DNA of 64,000 nucleotides from Glaciecola sp. 33A (lineage in GTDB: Bacteria; Pseudomonadota; Gammaproteobacteria; Enterobacterales; Alteromonadaceae). The stretch is taken from positions 62,001-126,000 of the forward strand of contig NZ_PJAR01000044.1 in NCBI RefSeq assembly GCF_002836745.1. The letters are read 5' to 3'. The position numbers and the translations under genes are program-made. The notes beneath the pieces are model-generated. The model was not told where the DNA came from and did no database searches. It was given only the letters and a program-made list of their open reading frames with translations. This document shows, piece by piece, positions 46,669-56,957 of the stretch (position 1 is the stretch's first letter; each line of letters opens with the position of its first letter).

Positions 46669-48744
46669 TTACCAAATCCGCACACGATCCTGTGGTGTAA
46701 GATACAGAGCGTCACCCGGTTGCACATCAAACGCTTTGTACCATGCATCGTGATTTCGTGGTGCTTGCGCTCTATACTTGCCGGGAGCATGAGTACCTGC
46801 GCGAAGTTGATTGAGCATACTTTGTTCTGTGCGCTTTTCTCGCCAAACTTGGGCCCATGCTAAAAAGAAACGTTGATCACCAGTTAAACCCTCAATAACG
46901 GGCGCTTGTTTTCCATTTAAAGATAATTGATAAGCGTGGTAAGCCATCGCTAGCCCACCTACATCTCCAATATTCTCACCTAAGCTATTACGACCATCCA
47001 CAAAGTTACCAGCGATAGGTTCATATTCACTGTACTGAGCGGCAAGTTTGTCAGCTTTAGCATCAAATGCAGCACGGTCTTTCTCAGTCCACCAATTACG
47101 TTGAATTCCATTAGCATCAGATTTTGAACCTTGATCATCAAAACCATGTCCCATTTCATGTCCAATAACGGCCCCTATAGCACCGTAGTTAACTGCATCG
47201 TCAGCATTTGGATCAAAGAAAGGGGCTTGCAAAATGGCCGCAGGAAATACAATTTCATTGAATGAACTATTGTAATACGCATTAACTTGTTGCGGTGCCA
47301 TGCCCCAGCGATCACGATCTGTTTTTAGTTGTTCTCGCTGAACACTTTGGGCCTGGAAAAATTGACGTAAATTTTGCACATTACCAACAACGTCATCATC
47401 ACTAATTGAAACGCCTACAAAAGATTGCCACTCATCTGGGTAGCCAATTTTGGGACGAAAAGCCATTAGCTTCTCTTTCGCATTTACTTTGGTTTCGCCG
47501 CCCATCCAATCAATATTATCAATACGTTCACCAAGCGCTGTACGCAGGTTCTCAACCAAGGTTGCCATCTTTTCTTTGGAGCTTTCAGGAAAATATTTGT
47601 CTACATAAACTTTCCCAATAGCAAAACCTAATGACTGTGTTGCTGACATTTCAGCAATTGCGCGTTTCCAACGCGGTCTTGGTTCTTTTTGGCCATTCAG
47701 CACGGTTCCATAAAAACCAAAGTTGGTCAGGTATACTTCATCAGATAGCATGCCTGCGTTGTTACTAATGGCATGATAACGCAAGTAGTCCTGCCAAACT
47801 GATAGGGGCTGACTGTTAACCAGTTTGATTATTTCCTTTAGGGGGTCTGGTTGGGTAATGTTTAGCTCTGGAATAATATAACCTGAAGAGGCAAAGTAGG
47901 TATCCCAATCAAAGCCGGGATAGTCCTTTAGCAAATCACTGCGAGCAATTTGGTTAAGCGTAAGGTCACGGTTTCTGCGTTTTGCACGGGGCCACTGTGC
48001 CTTTGCAATTTTTGTTTCTAAGGCAATGATTTGATCTGCCTTGGTTGCCGCATCGTCACCTCCTATAAAAGAAAGGGTCTGAATGATGTTCTCTTTATAA
48101 GCGGCTAAAATATCGTTAAAACGCGGCGTATCTGTCAAATAGTAGCTGCGGTCAGGCAGACCAAGACCGCCCGTGCCAACCGACATCTGATATGCGTTCG
48201 GGTCTAGACGGTTAACACCAAGCCCGGCGTTTACTGGACTGTTTACCCCTGATAGCCATGCATTTCCAAAAACCGAGGTTAAATCGATAACCGAATCGAT
48301 GTCGTCGATTTGATCCAATACTGTTTGGATTGGCTGTAATCCTTTGGCATTTATTGTATCAATGTCCATGTAAGCTGTGTAAAAATTAGCAATGAGGTGT
48401 TCTTCAAACGACAAGTCTTTTGCTTTGCTAATGTCATCAATAATTTGCTTAACACGTTCTTCATTGCGATCAGCTAAGACAGAAAAAGCACCATAACGTG
48501 TTTTATCCGATGGCATTTCAAAATTGTCATACCAAGTGCCACTGGCATACATGAAAAAATCATCACCGGGCTTAATCGTTACATTACGCGCTGCTAATTC
48601 AAGCCCAAAGATCCCCAACTCAGGTTCGCCGGTTGATTGCGCCAATTCGGTTTGAACATTTTGCGTTTTTTGTTCAAAGGTTGAATGGCAGGCCCCAAGG
48701 ATAAAACTGCTGGCGATAGCCATGGTTAAAATCGATGTTTTCAT
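46669..48744 (-). CDS. M13-family (neprilysin-type) zinc metallopeptidase lipoprotein
   Basis: The 691-residue product begins MKTSILTMAIASSFILGACHS, a lipoprotein signal with Cys at the cleavage site, so it is anchored in the outer membrane or periplasmic face. The zinc site HEMGH lies in VIGHEMGHGFDDQG, the third ligand Glu in ENIGDVGGLAMA, and the substrate motif in VNAYYNSSFNEIVFPAAIL. All are intact and the length is typical of M13 enzymes. ATG 48744 follows AAGGGA by about five bases; an upstream in-frame ATG would spoil the lipobox. Role: cleavage of oligopeptides, fitting the adjacent receptor and S9 peptidase. Confidence 0.93.
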   Translation of the reverse strand: MKTSILTMAIASSFILGACHSTFEQKTQNVQTELAQSTGEPELGIFGLELAARNVTIKPGDDFFMYASGTWYDNFEMPSDKTRYGAFSVLADRNEERVKQIIDDISKAKDLSFEEHLIANFYTAYMDIDTINAKGLQPIQTVLDQIDDIDSVIDLTSVFGNAWLSGVNSPVNAGLGVNRLDPNAYQMSVGTGGLGLPDRSYYLTDTPRFNDILAAYKENIIQTLSFIGGDDAATKADQIIALETKIAKAQWPRAKRRNRDLTLNQIARSDLLKDYPGFDWDTYFASSGYIIPELNITQPDPLKEIIKLVNSQPLSVWQDYLRYHAISNNAGMLSDEVYLTNFGFYGTVLNGQKEPRPRWKRAIAEMSATQSLGFAIGKVYVDKYFPESSKEKMATLVENLRTALGERIDNIDWMGGETKVNAKEKLMAFRPKIGYPDEWQSFVGVSISDDDVVGNVQNLRQFFQAQSVQREQLKTDRDRWGMAPQQVNAYYNSSFNEIVFPAAILQAPFFDPNADDAVNYGAIGAVIGHEMGHGFDDQGSKSDANGIQRNWWTEKDRAAFDAKADKLAAQYSEYEPIAGNFVDGRNSLGENIGDVGGLAMAYHAYQLSLNGKQAPVIEGLTGDQRFFLAWAQVWREKRTEQSMLNQLRAGTHAPGKYRAQAPRNHDAWYKAFDVQPGDALYLTPQDRVRIW

Positions 48745-48944
48745 GAATTCCCTTTTGTCGTTTATTTCTACTTTGAATTTTTTCGTCAAATTGTTTCTTT
48801 TCAAATCAATAAACTATTGATTTATTGTGCGCAAACTTCTGAATGATGATGGCGGCTCTTTTCCGTCATTAAATCGTTACCTTTTGCGTCAAATGGACCT
48901 ACTTTGTTGCTAAGCAGGTCTGATTAGAAGGTGTAAGTCGATTT

Positions 48945-50189
48945 TCAGGCCTGTTTAAAGGGGAGGACGCTTTCACTTTGTTGTTTATATTGTTGAATAC
49001 CTATTCTTTCGCGTTGCAAAAAGTCGCGCACAGCGGTTTGAAAATCGGGTTGCTGCAAGTAATGGTTTGAATAGCAAAAGGTGGGTTCAAAGCCCCTAAG
49101 TATTTTATGCTCGCCTTGTGTACCCGGATTAAATTGGCGCAGTTGCTTTTCTATCGCAAAGTCTATTCCCTGATAATAACAACATTCAAAATGCAAGCCT
49201 GACACTTCCTGCAAAGCTCCCCAATAACGACCGAATAATTGCTGGTCATTATAGAAAAATAGTGCGCTGGCAATACATTTCTCTGCATGATAAGCCATTA
49301 CAATCATTATATTGTCTTGCATGTGGCTTTGGAGATAATCAAAAAATTCACCCGTTAAATAGCCGTTGTGTCCACTTCGTTTCAAATAGGTTTGTTGGTA
49401 ACACAAATAAAAGTCATCCAACACTTCCTTAGTCAGCATGTCTCCAGTCAACCTTTTGATAATAATAGTGTCAGTCTCTGATATTGTCACTGCTGCCGTT
49501 CTTTCTTTGCGAATAGAGCGGCGCTTTCTTGAAGTCATTTGCTGCATAAAATCATCGAAAGTATTGTATCCTCTATTATGCCAAACGAACTGCACGCTGA
49601 GGCGCTGCAATAACTTGTCCGCAGCAAACTGTTTGCTTTGGTATTCTGGCAAAAATAAATAATGAAAGGATGAAGCGCGTGCTTGTTCCAATATATTGTC
49701 GGTACTTGCGAGAATGAATGCCGTTATTTGTTCAAATGAATAGTCACACTTGTTGTTAATAAGTAGGCGACTGCCAGTAACCGGTGTAAATGGAATGCAA
49801 GCAACGAGTTTAGGATAATAAGGGATTTGATGATGTTGATATGCGTTAGCCCAAGCGTGATCAAAAATATATTCACCGTAGGAGTGGGTTTTTAAGTAAC
49901 AGGGAATGAAGCCAATGAGTGTTTTGATTGAATCACTGGCTTCAATAACATCTTGTTTTCCAACGTCGCCTTCGATACCCTTTTGACTTTTTTCAGAATG
50001 CTCATAAATGCCAATATGATAACTGTGCCAGCCTGTTTCGCCATTGACACACTCAGCTTTTTCTAATCCTTTAAGGAAAACATAGCTTAGAAAGGGCGTT
50101 GAATATGCTTCATCATGATCGGTCAGTTGATGCCATTGTTGTTGGGTTATATCATCTACACTAAGAATAGGTTGCCAGCTTAACGCCAT
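48945..50189 (-). CDS. FemAB-like DUF482 acyltransferase (GNAT-fold)
   Basis: This 414-residue soluble protein belongs to the DUF482/FemAB-like group (often called peptidogalycan biosynthesis protein). Typical segments are TPFLSYVFLKGLEKAECV near the start, FVWHNRGYNTFDDFMQQMTSRKRRSIRKER in the middle, and LHFECCYYQGIDFAIE and GTQGEHKILRGFEPT near the end. The fold predicts transfer of an amino-acyl or acyl group, but no substrate has been established as far as I know. It is divergent to recX with only 37 bases between the starts, so the two promoters must overlap. Confidence 0.85.
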   Translation of the reverse strand: MALSWQPILSVDDITQQQWHQLTDHDEAYSTPFLSYVFLKGLEKAECVNGETGWHSYHIGIYEHSEKSQKGIEGDVGKQDVIEASDSIKTLIGFIPCYLKTHSYGEYIFDHAWANAYQHHQIPYYPKLVACIPFTPVTGSRLLINNKCDYSFEQITAFILASTDNILEQARASSFHYLFLPEYQSKQFAADKLLQRLSVQFVWHNRGYNTFDDFMQQMTSRKRRSIRKERTAAVTISETDTIIIKRLTGDMLTKEVLDDFYLCYQQTYLKRSGHNGYLTGEFFDYLQSHMQDNIMIVMAYHAEKCIASALFFYNDQQLFGRYWGALQEVSGLHFECCYYQGIDFAIEKQLRQFNPGTQGEHKILRGFEPTFCYSNHYLQQPDFQTAVRDFLQRERIGIQQYKQQSESVLPFKQA

Positions 50190-50226
50190 ATTAGAAATTT
50201 ACTTATTAGGAAGTATACTAGTCACT

Positions 50227-50670
50227 ATGTCAGATAACGATGCAAAGATCATTAGACACAAATTAACTCGACTGTTGTCTCGTCGCGAGCATAGTCAAAC
50301 AGAACTGCGTAAAAAGTTATCCGATTTGGACGTTGACATGAGCATAGTCGACGACACGATTGCAAAATTCGCTAAAAAAGATATTCAAAGTGACATTCGT
50401 TATGCTGAGGCAGTTGTGCGCACGGCTTACCGAAAGGGCAAGGGACCGGTATTTATTGAACGCACATTGTATAATCATGATATTGATTTGCAACAGGTGA
50501 GAATACTTGTTAGTGACGTGAGTTTTGATTGGTTTGAATCCTCAAAAGCAGTCAGAGTGAAACGATTTGGTGACCCATTACCAGCTGATTGGACGGATAA
50601 ACAAAAGCAAATGCGTTTTTTGCAATACCGTGGTTTTACACAAGAACAAATTAAATACGCATTTGAGTGA
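50227..50670 (+). CDS. recX: Recombination regulator RecX
   Basis: RecX restrains RecA filaments. The 147-residue product has the three-helix repeats of the family: LTRLLSRREHSQTELRKKL, RYAEAVVRTAYRKGKGP and KQKQMRFLQYRGFTQEQIKYAFE at the end. Length is normal. In most gammaproteobacteria recA lies directly upstream; here a divergent DUF482 gene takes that place, so recX must use its own promoter in the 37-base gap. alaS follows after 289 bases as usual. Confidence 0.9.
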   Translation: MSDNDAKIIRHKLTRLLSRREHSQTELRKKLSDLDVDMSIVDDTIAKFAKKDIQSDIRYAEAVVRTAYRKGKGPVFIERTLYNHDIDLQQVRILVSDVSFDWFESSKAVRVKRFGDPLPADWTDKQKQMRFLQYRGFTQEQIKYAFE

Positions 50671-50959
50671 AAGTTTGCGCAAATAGGGCGCTTAAGAGAC
50701 TTAACAAACTTACCGTTAACATGATATCTTCTGAGTTTGTATAAACAGTATTTTTTGTTTTGGTTTTTAACACGCGTCGCAGCACCAAGGTAAAACATGA
50801 TTTATGGCTAACACTGCTCGTTAAAACTGCGCTTTGTAAAAGAAAGCGGGTTAATAGCAACGTTTTGTAAAAATAAATCTACCAAATGGTGAAAGCACGC
50901 GAAATCAATATAAAAGCTACTTCAACATCTTTCCCACATAGAACGATTTAGGAACATAA

Positions 50960-53551
50960 ATGGTACGCTCTACAGCCGATTTACGACGCACTTTCTTTGA
51001 ATACTTTCAACAACATCAACATCACCTTGTTTCAAGTTCATCGCTTGTTCCACATGATGACCCAACGTTGCTATTTACGAATGCTGGCATGAATCAATTT
51101 AAAGACGTTTTTTTAGGTGCGCAACAGCGTAACTATACTCGCGCAGTCTCATCGCAACGATGCGTTCGCGCTGGCGGTAAACACAATGACTTAGAAAACG
51201 TTGGCTACACAGCAAGGCACCATACTTTTTTTGAAATGTTAGGGAATTTTAGTTTCGGTGATTATTTCAAAGAACAAGCGATTAAATTTGCATGGCAGTT
51301 CTTAACCGGCGAACTCGGTTTAGACAAAGACAAGTTGTTAGTGACTGTGTATCACGAAGATGATGAAGCCTTCGATATTTGGGAAAAAACAATCGGTATA
51401 CCTGCCGAGCGTATTATTCGAATTGCAACCGCTGACAATTTCTGGTCAATGGGTGATACGGGGCCTTGTGGTCCTTGTTCTGAAATTTTTTATGACCATG
51501 GCGAGGAAATTTGGGGGGGGCCACCGGGCTCACCTGAAGAAGATGGTGACCGCTTTATCGAAATTTGGAACTTGGTTTTTATGCAATTTAATCGTCAGAA
51601 AAATGGTGACATGTTGCCATTGCCTAAACCGTCGATTGACACTGGAATGGGTTTAGAACGGATTTCAGCAATACTTCAAGGTGTGCATAGCAATTATGAA
51701 ATTGATCTGTTTCAACACTTAATTTCAGCGGCAGCAGAGATTGTCGGAACGCAAGACTTAGAAAATAAATCACTGCGCGTTATTGCCGACCACATCCGTT
51801 CATGCAGTTTTTTAATATGTGATGGCGTAATGCCATCGAATGAAGGTCGCGGTTATGTATTGCGTCGTATTATTCGTCGTGCTGTGCGTCATGGTTATAA
51901 AATGGGCGCAGACGACATTTTCTTTTACAAGCTAGTCAACACATTAGTAGCCGAAATGGGCGATGCTTACCCTGAACTTTTGCAGCAACAGGCAGTGGTT
52001 GAAAAGGTGTTAAAAGTTGAAGAAGAACAGTTCGCAAAAACGCTAGAACGCGGCATGGCCATATTAAATGATTCATTGAGTCAATTAGAAGGTAAGCAAG
52101 TACCCGGTGAACTCGTATTTAAATTGTATGACACCTATGGTTTTCCCGCCGATTTAACCAATGACGTTGCGCGTGAACAAGGCTTGACCATTGATGAAGC
52201 CGGATTCGAAACGGCCATGGCACAACAAAAATCACAATCTCAGTCGGCGAGTAAATTCGGTGCTGATTATGCGAACGTGTTGAGTATTGAGCATAAAACT
52301 GAATTTACGGGTTACACCGACGTAAACGGTGCATCTATTGTGATGGATATTATCGTTAATAATGCAGCCGTAACCGAGGCCAGCGACCAAGCATTAATAT
52401 TGCTGAAACGAACTCCTTTTTATGCAGAATCCGGCGGTCAAGTAGGCGATACCGGTTTTATGTCATCGAGCAGCGGTAAAGCCGTTGTCATCGATACGGT
52501 TAAGCTAGGCCAAGCGTTTGCGCATAAAGTCAAAATCGAGGGTGTTATCAGGGTGGGTGATAAAGTCGAACTTGTTATTGACCAAGCACGCCGTGAGCGC
52601 ATTAAAGCGAATCACAGTGCTACGCATTTGTTACACGCAGCTTTGCGTCAACTGTTGGGTGACCATGTAGCGCAAAAAGGGTCTTTAGTTGATGCCGAGA
52701 AACTGCGTTTCGATTTTTCACATTTCGACTCTATTTCTGCAAAACAACGGATTGAAATTGAAAACTTAGTTAACGCTGAAATTCGTTTAAACAACGCATT
52801 GACTACTCAATTGATGGAACTCGATGAAGCAAAAGCGTCTGGCGCAATGGCGTTGTTTGGTGAAAAATATGACGAAAAAGTTCGGGTTGTAAAAATGGGT
52901 GAGTTTTCAACTGAATTGTGTGGCGGCACACACGTCGCTCGAACCGGCGATATCGGCTTGTTAAAAATAACATCTGAAGGTGGCATTGCATCTGGCGTTC
53001 GTCGTATTGAAGCGACAACGGGGCAAATGGCACTGGACTTTGCGAATGATGAATCTAACAAACTTCATGCTATTGCGAGCTTACTAAAATCGGATAAAAC
53101 CTCTGTTGTCGACAAAGTATCAACGGCATTACAACAGGTTAAGCTATTAGAAAAAGAACTTACTCAGCTTAAGCAGTCAATGGCTGGACAGAAAAGCAAG
53201 GACGTCATGTCCAATGTGATCGATGTGCAAGGCGTCAAGCTCCTTGTGGCGAATATGCAAGGCGTCGAACCTAAGGCATTGCGAGGTATGATGGATGACC
53301 TTAAAAACCAACTGCGCTCTGGTGTTATCGCATTAGGCGTAGCCAGTGACGGTAAAGTGAATTTAATTGCCGGAGTCACCAAAGATCTGGTTGGAAAATT
53401 TAAGGCTGGTGAATTAGTCAATCATATGGCGACTCAAGTAGGCGGTAAAGGGGGTGGTAGACCGGATATGGCACAAGCCGGTGGAACCGAGCCTGAAAAT
53501 CTTGATAAAGCACTTGCGTCAGTAAAAACATGGCTTGAAGGTAACTTGTGA
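50960..53551 (+). CDS. alaS: Alanyl-tRNA synthetase
   Basis: AlaRS charges tRNA-Ala and edits mischarged serine and glycine. The 863-residue product has the class II catalytic core ([51 protein letters not shown]), the editing domain with the zinc/editing motifs [11 protein letters not shown] and [13 protein letters not shown], and the C-Ala domain with the Gly-rich [15 protein letters not shown]. All regions are intact. It starts at ATG with AGGAA upstream, and csrA follows 212 bases later in the conserved order. Confidence 0.96.
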   Translation: MVRSTADLRRTFFEYFQQHQHHLVSSSSLVPHDDPTLLFTNAGMNQFKDVFLGAQQRNYTRAVSSQRCVRAGGKHNDLENVGYTARHHTFFEMLGNFSFGDYFKEQAIKFAWQFLTGELGLDKDKLLVTVYHEDDEAFDIWEKTIGIPAERIIRIATADNFWSMGDTGPCGPCSEIFYDHGEEIWGGPPGSPEEDGDRFIEIWNLVFMQFNRQKNGDMLPLPKPSIDTGMGLERISAILQGVHSNYEIDLFQHLISAAAEIVGTQDLENKSLRVIADHIRSCSFLICDGVMPSNEGRGYVLRRIIRRAVRHGYKMGADDIFFYKLVNTLVAEMGDAYPELLQQQAVVEKVLKVEEEQFAKTLERGMAILNDSLSQLEGKQVPGELVFKLYDTYGFPADLTNDVAREQGLTIDEAGFETAMAQQKSQSQSASKFGADYANVLSIEHKTEFTGYTDVNGASIVMDIIVNNAAVTEASDQALILLKRTPFYAESGGQVGDTGFMSSSSGKAVVIDTVKLGQAFAHKVKIEGVIRVGDKVELVIDQARRERIKANHSATHLLHAALRQLLGDHVAQKGSLVDAEKLRFDFSHFDSISAKQRIEIENLVNAEIRLNNALTTQLMELDEAKASGAMALFGEKYDEKVRVVKMGEFSTELCGGTHVARTGDIGLLKITSEGGIASGVRRIEATTGQMALDFANDESNKLHAIASLLKSDKTSVVDKVSTALQQVKLLEKELTQLKQSMAGQKSKDVMSNVIDVQGVKLLVANMQGVEPKALRGMMDDLKNQLRSGVIALGVASDGKVNLIAGVTKDLVGKFKAGELVNHMATQVGGKGGGRPDMAQAGGTEPENLDKALASVKTWLEGNL

Positions 53552-53763
53552 TATTTGGTGAAAATATTTCGATACAAATTAGCAATACTAAATAGAAAAA
53601 ATAAACTTTTGTCTAATATATAGGCAATTTTTTAGATTTTCTTTGGTAAAAATCAACTAATTGAAGTATATTTAAACCTGTTAATGGTCAATGTCGTACA
53701 AGGTATACTTCTGATCTGAGATTCAGGACTATTAACCGGATTTAAACTAAAAGGAGCGACAAC

Positions 53764-53961
53764 ATGCTTATCTTGACGAGACGCGTAGGGGAAACTTTAA
53801 TGGTAGGTGACAACGTCACGGTGACTGTTTTAGGCGTTAAAGGAAATCAAGTGCGAATTGGTGTCAATGCACCGAAGGAAGTTTCAGTTCATAGGGAAGA
53901 GATTTACATGAGAATACAAGCAGAAAAAGGTAACCAACCTGCCGTTGAAGACGAAGACTAG
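53764..53961 (+). CDS. csrA: Carbon storage regulator CsrA
   Basis: CsrA is a small RNA-binding protein that blocks translation or changes mRNA stability at GGA-containing leaders. The 65-residue product starts [16 protein letters not shown] and contains [19 protein letters not shown], including the RNA-contact residues Arg/Val-His-Arg. An acidic tail (VEDED) ends it. AAGGAG precedes the ATG by about six bases. It follows alaS as in other gammaproteobacteria and influences motility in many of them. Confidence 0.96.
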   Translation: MLILTRRVGETLMVGDNVTVTVLGVKGNQVRIGVNAPKEVSVHREEIYMRIQAEKGNQPAVEDED

Positions 53962-54000
53962 TGTTTGTATTATCGTTAGTGTCATTCAATTAATGGCGAA

Positions 54001-54035
54001 GAAAAGCTCAGGTCATTCTGAGTTTTTTGTTTTTG
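54001..54035 (+). terminator. Rho-independent terminator after csrA
   Basis: CTCAG and CTGAG, extended by A-T pairs, form a hairpin with a six-base loop (GTCATT) followed by TTTTTTGTTTTT. Confidence 0.75.
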
Positions 54036-54110
54036 TAGGTTAAAAAAACAACGTGTTGTTTAAAAAACTAACAAACGACCAAGAACAGTGAAAAAGTTGC
54101 TAAAAAAGCA

Positions 54111-54138
54111 TTGACTTATACTACTCAGAAGGTAAACT
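54111..54138 (+). promoter_or_regulatory. Promoter of the tRNA cluster
   Basis: TTGACT and TAAACT stand 16 bases apart, 15 bases before the first tRNA, with a GC-rich segment after the -10 as is common for stable RNA promoters. Confidence 0.7.
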
Positions 54139-54153
54139 TCCGCCCCACATTTA

Positions 54154-54246
54154 GGAGAGGTGGCCGAGTGGCTGAAGGCGCTCCCCTGCTAAGGGAGTAT
54201 AGGGTTTATAGCCCTATCGAGGGTTCGAATCCCTCCTTCTCCGCCA
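54154..54246 (+). tRNA. tRNA-Ser (anticodon GCT)
   Basis: The 93-base gene folds as a class II tRNA. Acceptor stem GGAGAGG pairs with CTTCTCC, the anticodon loop CTGCTAA gives GCT, a long variable arm (TATAGGGTTTATAGCCCTAT) is present, the T loop is GGTTCGAATCC and CCA is encoded. It reads AGC and AGT codons. Confidence 0.97.
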
Positions 54247-54332
54247 TTTTTTAATGGTATAAATGTGAGGCTATTGAGGTTAAGTTTTAAAACGTAATCG
54301 CAGTAGCAAATAAGTAGTAGTAGAAACAACAT

Positions 54333-54409
54333 GCGCATGTAGCTCAGCTGGATAGAGTACCTGGCTACGAACCAGGCGGTCGGAGGTTCGAATCCTTCCA
54401 TGCGCACCA
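54333..54409 (+). tRNA. tRNA-Arg (anticodon ACG), copy 1
   Basis: The 77-base cloverleaf has acceptor stem GCGCATG with CATGCGC, D loop AGCTCAGCTGGATAGAGTA, anticodon loop CTACGAA (ACG, read as ICG), T loop GGTTCGAATCC and encoded CCA. Confidence 0.97.
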
Positions 54410-54443
54410 CACATTGTTAGTAACGAGTTTAGTAGAAAGTTTT

Positions 54444-54520
54444 GCGCATGTAGCTCAGCTGGATAGAGTACCTGGCTACGAACCAGGCGGTCGGAGGTTC
54501 GAATCCTTCCATGCGCACCA
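54444..54520 (+). tRNA. tRNA-Arg (anticodon ACG), copy 2
   Basis: This copy is identical over all 77 bases to the one ending 34 bases upstream and is followed by a strong terminator. The pair is a recent duplication or is kept identical by gene conversion. Confidence 0.97.
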
Positions 54521-54540
54521 CATCAGAGTCCTTCGGGGCG

Positions 54541-54577
54541 TAAAAAAGCCTTAGTTTTACACTAAGGCTTTTTTTTT
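54541..54577 (+). terminator. Rho-independent terminator of the tRNA cluster
   Basis: AGCCTTAGT (54547-54555) pairs perfectly with ACTAAGGCT (54561-54569) around TTTAC, followed by eight more T residues; an A-run on the left allows longer pairing. Confidence 0.93.
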
Positions 54578-54876
54578 GTTTGTTGCCTCATCTTGACTAG
54601 TCACGCAATACGTTTTGTATTGTGAAGGCTTACCAATGCACGTAAGCAGTTCAGTTCTTAGATTGATATCGCGCGCTGTTAGAGAATAAATCAGGTTACT
54701 TGCGCAATGAATGTTAAAAATTCGTAAATAATGAATAAAAATTTAGAAAATATGGGTTGTAGTGCATAAATTTATTATTTTTATTCATTTGCAAAAACTA
54801 CTTTCGATTGTAATTATTTTCGTCGCGTGCTATTTATCCTAGCCAGATTTTTGGAAGTCCGCTCTAAGGGAACGTT
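54578..54876. other. 299-bp gap between the tRNA terminator and oadG
   Basis: No gene or RNA is recognisable. The last 120 bases are strongly AT-rich and presumably contain the oadGAB promoter; I cannot fix the -35/-10 boxes. AAGGGA lies seven bases before oadG. Confidence 0.5.
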
Positions 54877-55167
54877 ATGTCAACGCAAATGAACGACCAA
54901 CTAATGGAAGCCGGCTTGTTACTTGCCGTTGGTATGTCAGTTGTGTCTGCATTTTTAATACTCCTGATAGCCGGCATCCACAGCATTGCTTGGTTTTGCC
55001 GTAAATATCCGTCGGCTGAAATTATTTCTCATGCCGCACACACTCGCAGTATTCAAGATCGCACTATACAAGATAATAATAAATCACCTACGTCAGTGAG
55101 CCCTCAAGTCGCCGCCGCTATCATAGCGGCCGTGCACACACACAGACACACAACGTTAAAATCATAG
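54877..55167 (+). CDS. oadG: Oxaloacetate decarboxylase gamma subunit OadG
   Basis: The 96-residue product has one membrane segment near its start ([27 protein letters not shown]) and a polar, His-containing tail (AVHTHRHTT), as in OadG proteins that bind zinc and hold the complex together. OadG is poorly conserved, so the call also rests on its position ten bases before oadA. Confidence 0.88.
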   Translation: MSTQMNDQLMEAGLLLAVGMSVVSAFLILLIAGIHSIAWFCRKYPSAEIISHAAHTRSIQDRTIQDNNKSPTSVSPQVAAAIIAAVHTHRHTTLKS

Positions 55168-55177
55168 GGAACACATT

Positions 55178-56953
55178 ATGTCCAATCCATTAAAGATCAC
55201 CGAGCTGGTCTTGCGTGATGCGCACCAATCTTTACTTGCAACTCGCATGCGCTTGGAGGACATGCTCCCGATTGCAGCTAAATTAGATGATGTAGGTTAT
55301 TGGTCCGTTGAATCTTGGGGCGGTGCTACTTTTGACGCTTGCATTCGTTACTTAGGTGAAGATCCTTGGGAGCGCATTAGAGCACTCAAAGCAGCAATGC
55401 CTAAAACCAAACAACAAATGTTATTGCGTGGTCAAAACTTACTTGGTTACCGTCACTATGCCGACGATGTGGTGGAAAAATTCGTTGAACGAGCCCATGC
55501 TAACGGGGTTGATGTATTCCGAATTTTCGATGCAATGAATGATGTGCGAAACCTAGAAACGGCGGTGAAGTCAGCAATTAAGGTAGGTGCGCATGCGCAA
55601 GGCACAATTTCTTATACTGTTAGTCCTGTGCATAATTTAACGTTATGGCTGGATATGGCAAAACGCCTAGAAGACATGGGTGTGCATTCGATTTGTATTA
55701 AAGATATGGCGGGCTTACTCAAACCATATGATTGTGAAGCACTTATTACGGGCTTAAAACAATCTGTCAATGTACCTATTGCCATGCAATGTCATGCGAC
55801 CACAGGTTTAAGCACAGCGACCTATCAAAAGGCAGTTGATGCTGGTATTGACATGTTGGATACCGCAGTGTCGTCAATGAGCATGACTTATGGGCATACA
55901 GCGACTGAAACGATGGTCGCGATTGTTGAAGGTACCGACCGTGACACTGGCTTAGACATTCAGAAACTGGCTGAGATTGCCGCTTACTTCCGTGATGTAC
56001 GCAAAAAATACGCGCAGTTCGAAGGCTCTTTGAAGGGAGTTGATGCAAGGATCCTTATCGCACAGGTGCCAGGCGGCATGTTAACCAACATGGAAAGCCA
56101 GTTAAAAGAGCAGGGCGCAGAAGACAAGTTTGACGAAGTATTACTGGAGATACCCAGAGTACGTGAAGACCTTGGTTTTATTCCGCTAGTCACACCCACC
56201 TCTCAAATCGTAGGAACTCAGGCAGTATTAAACGTATTAACAGGTGAGCGCTATAAAAGCATTACTAAAGAAACGGCGGGCGTGTTGAAAGGTGAATATG
56301 GTGCTACCGCAGCCCCGGTTAATAAAGACCTACAAACTCGTGTGCTTGAAGGTGGACAAGCAATTACCTGCCGTCCTGCAGATGTCATTGCGCCGGAACT
56401 CGTGAAGTTAGAGGGAGAGCTAGATGCACTGATTGAGCAAAAGTCATTGCGTATTGCCACAGATAAAATTGATGACGTACTGACGTATGCCTTGTTCCCG
56501 CAAGTTGGCTTAAAGTTCATCGAAAATAGAGACAATCCAAGTGCATTTGAACCCGCTCCAAATCAGGCGTCAGCTGTTGTTGAGGCAACAAGTGCCGCGC
56601 CATTGGCTGGTGATGCCGGCGCCTATAAGGTGCGTGTTGAAGGTCAGGTTTATCATGTGGAAGTTGCTGAAAATGGTGAAGTCAAAAATATCGCCGCAGC
56701 ATCAAGTAACCCAACGTCATCCCCTGCGCCAGTTGGTGAAGGGACTGATGTCGCAGCACCTTTGTCTGGCAACATCTTAAAAATTCTGGTAGCACAAGGC
56801 CAGCCAGTCAACGAGGGTGATGTGATTTTAATTCTCGAAGCCATGAAAATGGAAACAGAAGTAAGGAGCGCGGTATCTGGTGTTGTACAGCAGGTAATAG
56901 CCAAAGAAGGCGATGCCGTTCAGGCAGGTCAAACAATTATGGTTATTGGGTAG
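55178..56953 (+). CDS. oadA: Oxaloacetate decarboxylase alpha subunit OadA (biotin-dependent)
   Basis: OadA moves the carboxyl group of oxaloacetate to biotin. The 591-residue product has the carboxyltransferase barrel ([51 protein letters not shown], the metal site in [10 protein letters not shown]), a PYC_OADA domain, an Ala/Pro linker and a C-terminal biotin carrier with the biotinylated Lys in [10 protein letters not shown]. All parts are intact. OadB starts four bases later. The pump links oxaloacetate decarboxylation to sodium export at the inner membrane. Confidence 0.95.
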   Translation: MSNPLKITELVLRDAHQSLLATRMRLEDMLPIAAKLDDVGYWSVESWGGATFDACIRYLGEDPWERIRALKAAMPKTKQQMLLRGQNLLGYRHYADDVVEKFVERAHANGVDVFRIFDAMNDVRNLETAVKSAIKVGAHAQGTISYTVSPVHNLTLWLDMAKRLEDMGVHSICIKDMAGLLKPYDCEALITGLKQSVNVPIAMQCHATTGLSTATYQKAVDAGIDMLDTAVSSMSMTYGHTATETMVAIVEGTDRDTGLDIQKLAEIAAYFRDVRKKYAQFEGSLKGVDARILIAQVPGGMLTNMESQLKEQGAEDKFDEVLLEIPRVREDLGFIPLVTPTSQIVGTQAVLNVLTGERYKSITKETAGVLKGEYGATAAPVNKDLQTRVLEGGQAITCRPADVIAPELVKLEGELDALIEQKSLRIATDKIDDVLTYALFPQVGLKFIENRDNPSAFEPAPNQASAVVEATSAAPLAGDAGAYKVRVEGQVYHVEVAENGEVKNIAAASSNPTSSPAPVGEGTDVAAPLSGNILKILVAQGQPVNEGDVILILEAMKMETEVRSAVSGVVQQVIAKEGDAVQAGQTIMVIG

Positions 56954-56957
56954 ACTC

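Noticed and set aside
50726-50750. LexA box upstream of alaS (CTG...CAG)
   Set aside because: The spacing between CTG and CAG is 12 bases, not 10, and the centre lacks the alternating TA pattern.
54189-54410. Open frame on the - strand across the tRNA genes containing GFEPPT and GGIRTLD
   Set aside because: This is the well-known false protein produced by translating tRNA genes antisense; the cloverleaf structures explain the sequence.
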